A stretch of DNA of 17,587 nucleotides. It comes from an uncultured Eubacteriales bacterium. GTDB lineage: Bacteria; Bacillota; Clostridia; Oscillospirales; Oscillospiraceae. Location: NCBI GenBank assembly GCA_900555735.1, contig USMI01000023.1, positions 1 to 17,587 on the forward strand, read 5' to 3'. The translations under genes were made by a program, and so were the position numbers. Below, piece by piece: positions 14,149 to 17,587 of the stretch; the stretch's first letter is position 1; each line of letters starts with the position of its first letter. Under the pieces are notes generated by a model. It made no database searches. It had not been told where the DNA came from and saw only the letters and a list, made by a program, of their open reading frames with translations.

Positions 14149-14742
14149 TTACCCCAGTGAGATCGTTTCGCCGTTGACGGTCAGGACATATTGCGCGTCA
14201 TAGCCGGGGACATAGGCCAGATAGATACTGTCGGACGTGACGCCGTCGCCCTCCTGCAGCGTCCGGAACACAGAGCCGTACGAGTCCGTCACCTCCGCGT
14301 TCCCGCCGGTACAGATGACCACCACATAGTACTCCGTGGAATTCTTCATCTGCACCAGTTGGATAGCCGTATCCTCGCCGCTGAAAAAGCCCTTGATATC
14401 GGTACCGTTCTCGCCGCACAGCTTCCAGCCGTCCGCCGCTTTTGGGAAAACGCGCAGCTGATACTGGCCGCTGCCGCCGGTGAGGAACAGGGCGCTTTCC
14501 TCACCCTCCACCACATCGGTCACATCGCCGAAACCTACATAGTCTGCCGCAGCCTTCGGCGTGGGGAAGGTATATACCGCGTTTTCCAGCGGCGTATTGC
14601 ACAGCAGCACATCCGCTGCGGCAAAGACCGCCACCGCAAGAATGATGGCCGTTCGCTGCTTCAGCTTCTTCCGCAGCAGCAGAAACAACGCCAGCGCCGC
14701 CAGACCGGCCAGCACAAGGCGGATCAGTTGAAACAACGACAT
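14149..14742 (-). CDS. Membrane-anchored protein of unknown function
   Basis: This 197-residue protein has two N-terminal membrane helices (about 5-23 and 31-48) around a basic loop (RKKLKQR). A soluble region of about 145 residues follows, rich in beta-prone sequence (QYQLRVFPKAADGWKLCG, EYYVVVICTGGNAEVTDSYGSVF, QYVLTVNGETISLG) and probably outside the membrane. I do not recognise the family. The ATG at 14742 follows GAGGTAA, and the SD overlaps the rqcH stop nine bases away. The gene is therefore the last member of mrnC-rqcH and probably co-expressed. Whether it relates to ribosome rescue or is only a neighbour is unknown. Confidence 0.75.
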   Translation of the reverse strand: MSLFQLIRLVLAGLAALALFLLLRKKLKQRTAIILAVAVFAAADVLLCNTPLENAVYTFPTPKAAADYVGFGDVTDVVEGEESALFLTGGSGQYQLRVFPKAADGWKLCGENGTDIKGFFSGEDTAIQLVQMKNSTEYYVVVICTGGNAEVTDSYGSVFRTLQEGDGVTSDSIYLAYVPGYDAQYVLTVNGETISLG

Positions 14743-14751
14743 CGTGTTACC

Positions 14752-16479
14752 TCACTTCCCGCCCAACTTCTTCACCAGTTCCCCGTCGGGATCGACGTAC
14801 ATGGTCTGGTAGGTGGTATACACTACCATGCCGGGACGGCTAGCGGCGGGCTTCTTCACGAACTTCACCGGCGTGTAGTCCACCGGCACCTTCGTGCTGC
14901 TTCGCGCCTGAGAGTAGTAGGCGGCCAGCACAGCGGCCTCGTGGAGGCTCTGCTCATCCGGTTCCCCACCATCGGTACACAGCAGCACATGGGAGCCGTG
15001 GATCTTCTGGGTATGGAGCCAGATGTCCCACTTCCGGCCCTCCTTGGTGGTCAGCTTGTCGTTCTGGCGATTGTTGCGGCCCACCAGAATACGCAATCCT
15101 GCCGAGGAACGGAACTCACGGGGCTTGGAGGCACGCTGAAAACCGGGCTGCTTCTTGTCCCGCTGGCGGATATAGCCGCCGTCGGTCAGCTCCGTGCGGA
15201 TATCGTTGAAGTCCTGCTCGCTCTCCGCCTGCTGCAGCTCCTGCACCACGCTCTCCAGATACCGCAGCTCCTCCCTGCCCTTGGTCAGCTGCTCCGTCAG
15301 CATCCTTTCGGCGGTCTTGGCCTTGGCATACTGCTTGAAGTACCGGGCGGCGTTCTCCTGCGGCGACAAGCGCACATCCAGCGGGATGTCCAAGGCGGGA
15401 CAGCCCTCCTCATAGTAGTTCTCCGCCGTCAGCTTCCGCTGTCCCCGCTCCATGCGGTACAGGTTGGCGGTGATGAGCTCGCCGCAGATGCGGAGGTGAT
15501 CCCGGTCAAGACAGGCGGCGTACTCCTTCTCCTGTGCGGCGATCTTCCGGCGCACACGGTCGCGGGCGTTGGTGGCGGTCTTGATAAGGTCCTGCCCCTT
15601 CTGCTTTACCCGCTCCGCCTGCTCCCGCTCCTCGTAGAAGCTGTCCAGCAGGGCGCTGAAGCTGTCGGCGGTCACATTGGCGCAGTAGTCGCCGTACTGG
15701 CGGATGGGGCCGTAGGTGAAGTCAAAGGGCTCTCCGCCGCGGTACAGCACCGTAGGCGTGAACGCGCCGCCGTTGACCTGCCCCTGCCACGCGGCAAAGC
15801 TGTCCCACAGGCGGCTGTCGGCGGCGCGGTGGTCGCTCTCGCCATAGGCGCGGCTGACGATCTCGCGGGCCACCAGCGGCGGCATAGCGGTAAACGTATC
15901 CAGCAGCCAGCCGTCCAGCGGCATTTCCTCACGGGGCAGCAGCGCCGCGAACTCCTCCTCCGTCACCGTCAGAGGGTCCCGCTTCGCCTGCCGGGGCGGC
16001 AGATGGTAGAACAGGCCCGGCAGCACCTGCCGCTCCTGCGACATCTCCAGGTCTACGCGCCGCAGGCAGTCCAGGATCCGCCCCTCCTTGTCACAGAGAA
16101 TCAGATTGGCATGGCGGCCCAAGGCCTCCAGAATCAGAGCAAAGCGGCTCTGCTCCCCCATCTCGTCGGTGGCCTCAATGTGCAGCGTCACCACGCGCTC
16201 CAGCGGCGCCTGCTCGATAGACACGATGCGCCCGTTGCCGATGCGCTTGCGCAGCAGCATGCAGAACATGGGCGGCTGGGACGGGTTGTCCCGCAGCTGC
16301 TCCGTCATATGGATGCGGGGCTGGTTGGGGTTGGCGCACAGCAGCAGCCTCCGGCTGCCCCGCAGAAGCAGCACCACCTGATCCCGTGCGGGCTGCTGAA
16401 TTTTCTCAATCCGCGCGCCGGTTAGCTGCGGCGCAAGCTCATCCACCACTGCCCGCAGGCAAACGGCATCCAAAGGCAT
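14752..16479 (-). CDS. rqcH: RqcH/NFACT family ribosome quality control protein
   Basis: This 575-residue NFACT protein (older names FbpA, YloA) in Bacillus binds stalled 50S subunits and recruits tRNA-Ala to add alanine tails that mark nascent chains for degradation. The NFACT-N domain covers about 1-200, with PMFCMLLRKRIGNGRI at 70-85. A helix-hairpin-helix region and a coiled coil (about 265-440, charged heptads, EQLTKGREELRYLESVVQELQQAE) follow. The C-terminal NFACT-R domain holds ILVGRNNRQNDKLTTK and DIWLHTQKIHGSHVLL. Length is normal. The expected Asp-Arg pair of NFACT-N reads Glu94-Arg95 (PLERVV). The ATG at 16479 follows GGAGGAAT, three bases after the mrnC stop. Confidence 0.95.
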   Translation of the reverse strand: MPLDAVCLRAVVDELAPQLTGARIEKIQQPARDQVVLLLRGSRRLLLCANPNQPRIHMTEQLRDNPSQPPMFCMLLRKRIGNGRIVSIEQAPLERVVTLHIEATDEMGEQSRFALILEALGRHANLILCDKEGRILDCLRRVDLEMSQERQVLPGLFYHLPPRQAKRDPLTVTEEEFAALLPREEMPLDGWLLDTFTAMPPLVAREIVSRAYGESDHRAADSRLWDSFAAWQGQVNGGAFTPTVLYRGGEPFDFTYGPIRQYGDYCANVTADSFSALLDSFYEEREQAERVKQKGQDLIKTATNARDRVRRKIAAQEKEYAACLDRDHLRICGELITANLYRMERGQRKLTAENYYEEGCPALDIPLDVRLSPQENAARYFKQYAKAKTAERMLTEQLTKGREELRYLESVVQELQQAESEQDFNDIRTELTDGGYIRQRDKKQPGFQRASKPREFRSSAGLRILVGRNNRQNDKLTTKEGRKWDIWLHTQKIHGSHVLLCTDGGEPDEQSLHEAAVLAAYYSQARSSTKVPVDYTPVKFVKKPAASRPGMVVYTTYQTMYVDPDGELVKKLGGK

Positions 16480-16482
16480 GGC

Positions 16483-16884
16483 TCATTCCTCCATCATGAT
16501 GTTGAACAGTTCGTTGATCCGCGCCCGCTGTCCGTTGAGATACAGCCAGCCCAGCAGCGCTTCCAGCGCCGTGGCCTGCTGATACTGGGCGCGGCTGGCA
16601 TGGTGCGGGATGGAATGGACGTTGGCGTTGCGGCCCCGCTTGAACACGGCGTGCTCCTCCTCCGTCAGCAGCGGCAGGATCTTCTCGCTGAGCTCCGCCT
16701 GCTTCGGCGCGCATACCAGCTCGATTGTGGCGCGGTGCAGACCCCTGCCGGTGGCCTTCCCGTGGGCGCACAGCCATGTGCGCACCAGAAGCTCGTACAC
16801 ACCGTCACCCAGATGGGCAAGGCCGATGCTGCTGATGCCCCTGATCTCGTCAGCGGGCAGCTGTATGGTAAAATAATCTGTCAT
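16483..16884 (-). CDS. mrnC: Mini-ribonuclease III
   Basis: This 133-residue RNase III catalytic domain lacks a double-stranded RNA-binding domain, the hallmark of Mini-III, which matures 23S rRNA ends in Bacillus. LAHLGDGVYELLVRTWL (22-38) holds the first acidic site (D27, E31). FKRGRNANVHSIPHHA (81-96) is characteristic. The second acidic site is E108 in ATALEALLGWLYLNG. The ATG at 16884 is nine bases after AAGGAA. An in-frame extension to 16974 runs through the promoter and was rejected. It is the first gene of an operon with rqcH. In many Firmicutes mrnC instead follows cysS. Confidence 0.93.
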   Translation of the reverse strand: MTDYFTIQLPADEIRGISSIGLAHLGDGVYELLVRTWLCAHGKATGRGLHRATIELVCAPKQAELSEKILPLLTEEEHAVFKRGRNANVHSIPHHASRAQYQQATALEALLGWLYLNGQRARINELFNIMMEE

Positions 16885-16914
16885 AGTCGTTGTTCCTTCT
16901 TTGAAGTCGCGCCC

Positions 16915-16943
16915 ATTATAGCATAATTCTCCCCCGCCCGCAA
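16915..16943 (-). promoter_or_regulatory. Promoter of mrnC-rqcH
   Basis: TTGCGG (16943-16938) and TATAAT (16920-16915) are separated by 17 bases, with an extended -10 TG one base before TATAAT. Transcription would start near 16908, giving a short leader of about 25 bases before the ATG. Confidence 0.65.
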
Positions 16944-17006
16944 GGCATGCGCATCCGCCATTCTCTCCCCTCAAGAAAAATTTTGCAGAAATTTGAAAAT
17001 TAGGGG

Positions 17007-17035
17007 TTGACTTTTTCCGGGCTATCTGCTATATT
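17007..17035 (+). promoter_or_regulatory. Strong promoter of the tRNA-Ala region
   Basis: TTGACT and TATATT are separated by exactly 17 bases, with a TG one base before the -10. Each hexamer has one mismatch to consensus. Transcription would start near 17042, about 27 bases before the first tRNA-Ala 5' half. The region 16885-17068 otherwise holds only this and the divergent mrnC promoter. Confidence 0.8.
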
Positions 17036-17068
17036 AAGTAAGTCGACAGCGACAAGGCAACAAAATAT

Positions 17069-17184
17069 GGGGGTATAGCTCAGCTGGGAGAGCAAGTCAC
17101 CGGCAAAGCAACCCGCAATCTCATCCTCGCATCTCAAAAGTAAATATCTTGGAAACCCAGTAAAATCAAGGGTTTCGGCTCCAT
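17069..17184 (+). repeat. tRNA-Ala 5'-half chimeric unit 1 (type A)
   Basis: The first of four tandem units, 116 bases. Bases 1-25 equal positions 1-25 of the tRNA-Ala at 17535 (acceptor 5' strand and full D-arm). A 91-base tail without tRNA character follows. It holds a hairpin, GAAACCC / AGTAAAATCAA loop / GGGTTTC (about 17152-17176). There is no anticodon arm, T-arm or CCA end matching the 5' half, so it is not a complete tRNA. Confidence 0.9.
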
Positions 17185-17300
17185 GGGGGTATAGCTCAGC
17201 TGGGAGAGCAAGTCACCGGCAAAGCAACCCGCAATCTCATCCTCGCATCTCAAAAGTAAATATCTTGGAAACCCAGTAAAATCAAGGGTTTCGGCTCCAT
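17185..17300 (+). repeat. tRNA-Ala 5'-half chimeric unit 2 (type A)
   Basis: Identical to unit 1 over all 116 bases, pointing to a recent duplication, gene conversion or repeated insertion of the same molecule. No stop-free frame persists through consecutive units, so coding is unlikely. Confidence 0.9.
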
Positions 17301-17417
17301 GGGGGTATAGCTCAGCTGGGAGAGCAAGTCACCAGTAAAGCAACCCGCAATCGCAATGCGGCATCTAAAAAGTTAATATCCCGGAAGTCCAGTAAAATCA
17401 AGGGCTTCCGGTTCCAT
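17301..17417 (+). repeat. tRNA-Ala 5'-half chimeric unit 3 (type B)
   Basis: 117 bases. The 25-base tRNA part is unchanged, but the 92-base tail differs from type A at scattered sites and by one insertion near its end. The hairpin is longer here (CCGGAAGTCC / AGTAAAATCAA / GGGCTTCCGG, one G-T pair). A second hairpin, CCGCA / ATCGCAA / TGCGG, has a 5-bp stem and 7-base loop, the geometry of an anticodon arm. Confidence 0.9.
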
Positions 17418-17534
17418 GGGGGTATAGCTCAGCTGGGAGAGCAAGTCACCAGTAAAGCAACCCGCAATCGCAACGTGGCATCTAAAAAGTTAATATCCCG
17501 GAAGTCCAGTAAAATCAAGGGCTTCCGGTTCCAT
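17418..17534 (+). repeat. tRNA-Ala 5'-half chimeric unit 4 (type B')
   Basis: Differs from unit 3 at only two bases (AATGCGG becomes AACGTGG), both in the 3' arm of the small second hairpin, which is weakened to three Watson-Crick pairs and one G-T. The main hairpin is unchanged. The unit abuts the real tRNA gene directly. Confidence 0.9.

Positions 17535-17587
<53 letters not shown>

Noticed and set aside
14191..16425. A 744-residue open frame on the plus strand opposite rqcH
   Set aside because: It is antisense to a clear rqcH, rich in Gln, His, Leu and Arg as expected from reading GC-biased codons backwards, and has no recognisable domain.
17069..17534. Complete tRNA genes, or tRNAs split by an intron
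   Set aside because: None of the four units contains the T-arm or the matching 3' acceptor strand, and the tail shows no group I intron features.

Overview
The window looks like a GC-rich, spore-forming member of the Clostridia, most likely the Oscillospiraceae/Ruminococcaceae group. The clues are sporulation genes (spoIIR, gerW/ytfJ, a DacF-type carboxypeptidase), ScpA/ScpB, Mini-RNase III, RqcH, an in-frame IspH-ribosomal protein S1 fusion, clear Shine-Dalgarno (SD) sites and frequent GTG/TTG starts. Almost every gene is on the minus strand. The plus strand carries two small membrane-protein genes and the tRNA region. Many long open frames lie opposite these genes, but they are antisense shadows of high-GC coding sequence.

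Layout, in transcription order. (1) 16884 to 14149 minus: mrnC, rqcH and an unrecognised membrane-anchored protein, from a good extended -10 promoter. (2) 13820-14029 plus: a DUF378 small membrane protein with a strong terminator. (3) 13634-12351 minus: a DUF1015 protein with its own promoter and terminator. (4) 12260 to 10403 minus: ispE, fused to an N-terminal membrane domain, then spoIIR. (5) 9986-10165 plus: a 59-residue membrane peptide, divergent from the next operon. (6) 9744 to 1 minus: a compact operon of M50 protease, scpA, scpB, DUF2953, gerW, dacF, rluB, an RpiR-family regulator, a BaiN/HI0933-type flavoprotein, cmk, plsC and ispH-rpsA. From dacF to ispH most junctions overlap by 4-8 bases, so translation is probably coupled. 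The last gene runs off the left edge.

The genes cover chromosome segregation (scpAB), ribosome and translation functions (rluB, S1, mrnC, rqcH), isoprenoid precursor synthesis by the MEP pathway (ispE and ispH), phospholipid and nucleotide synthesis (plsC, cmk) and sporulation (spoIIR, gerW, dacF). This is ordinary core-genome content for this group.

The unusual part is the right end. A good promoter at 17007-17035 is followed not directly by a tRNA but by four tandem 116-117 bp units. Each unit is an exact copy of the first 25 bases of tRNA-Ala joined to a roughly 91-base foreign tail that contains a hairpin. The fifth copy of the 25 bases continues into a normal tRNA-Ala(GGC), cut by the window edge. 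The tails come in two families (A, A, B, B'), and the hairpin stem is kept by compensatory changes between families. This could be an accretion array left by recombination at the 5' half of a tRNA gene, or a set of chimeric structured RNAs. Other points of interest are the membrane-domain IspE fusion, a spoIIR leader in which a sporulation-sigma-like promoter overlaps a terminator/SD hairpin, and an SD plus start embedded inside the IspH-S1 fusion.
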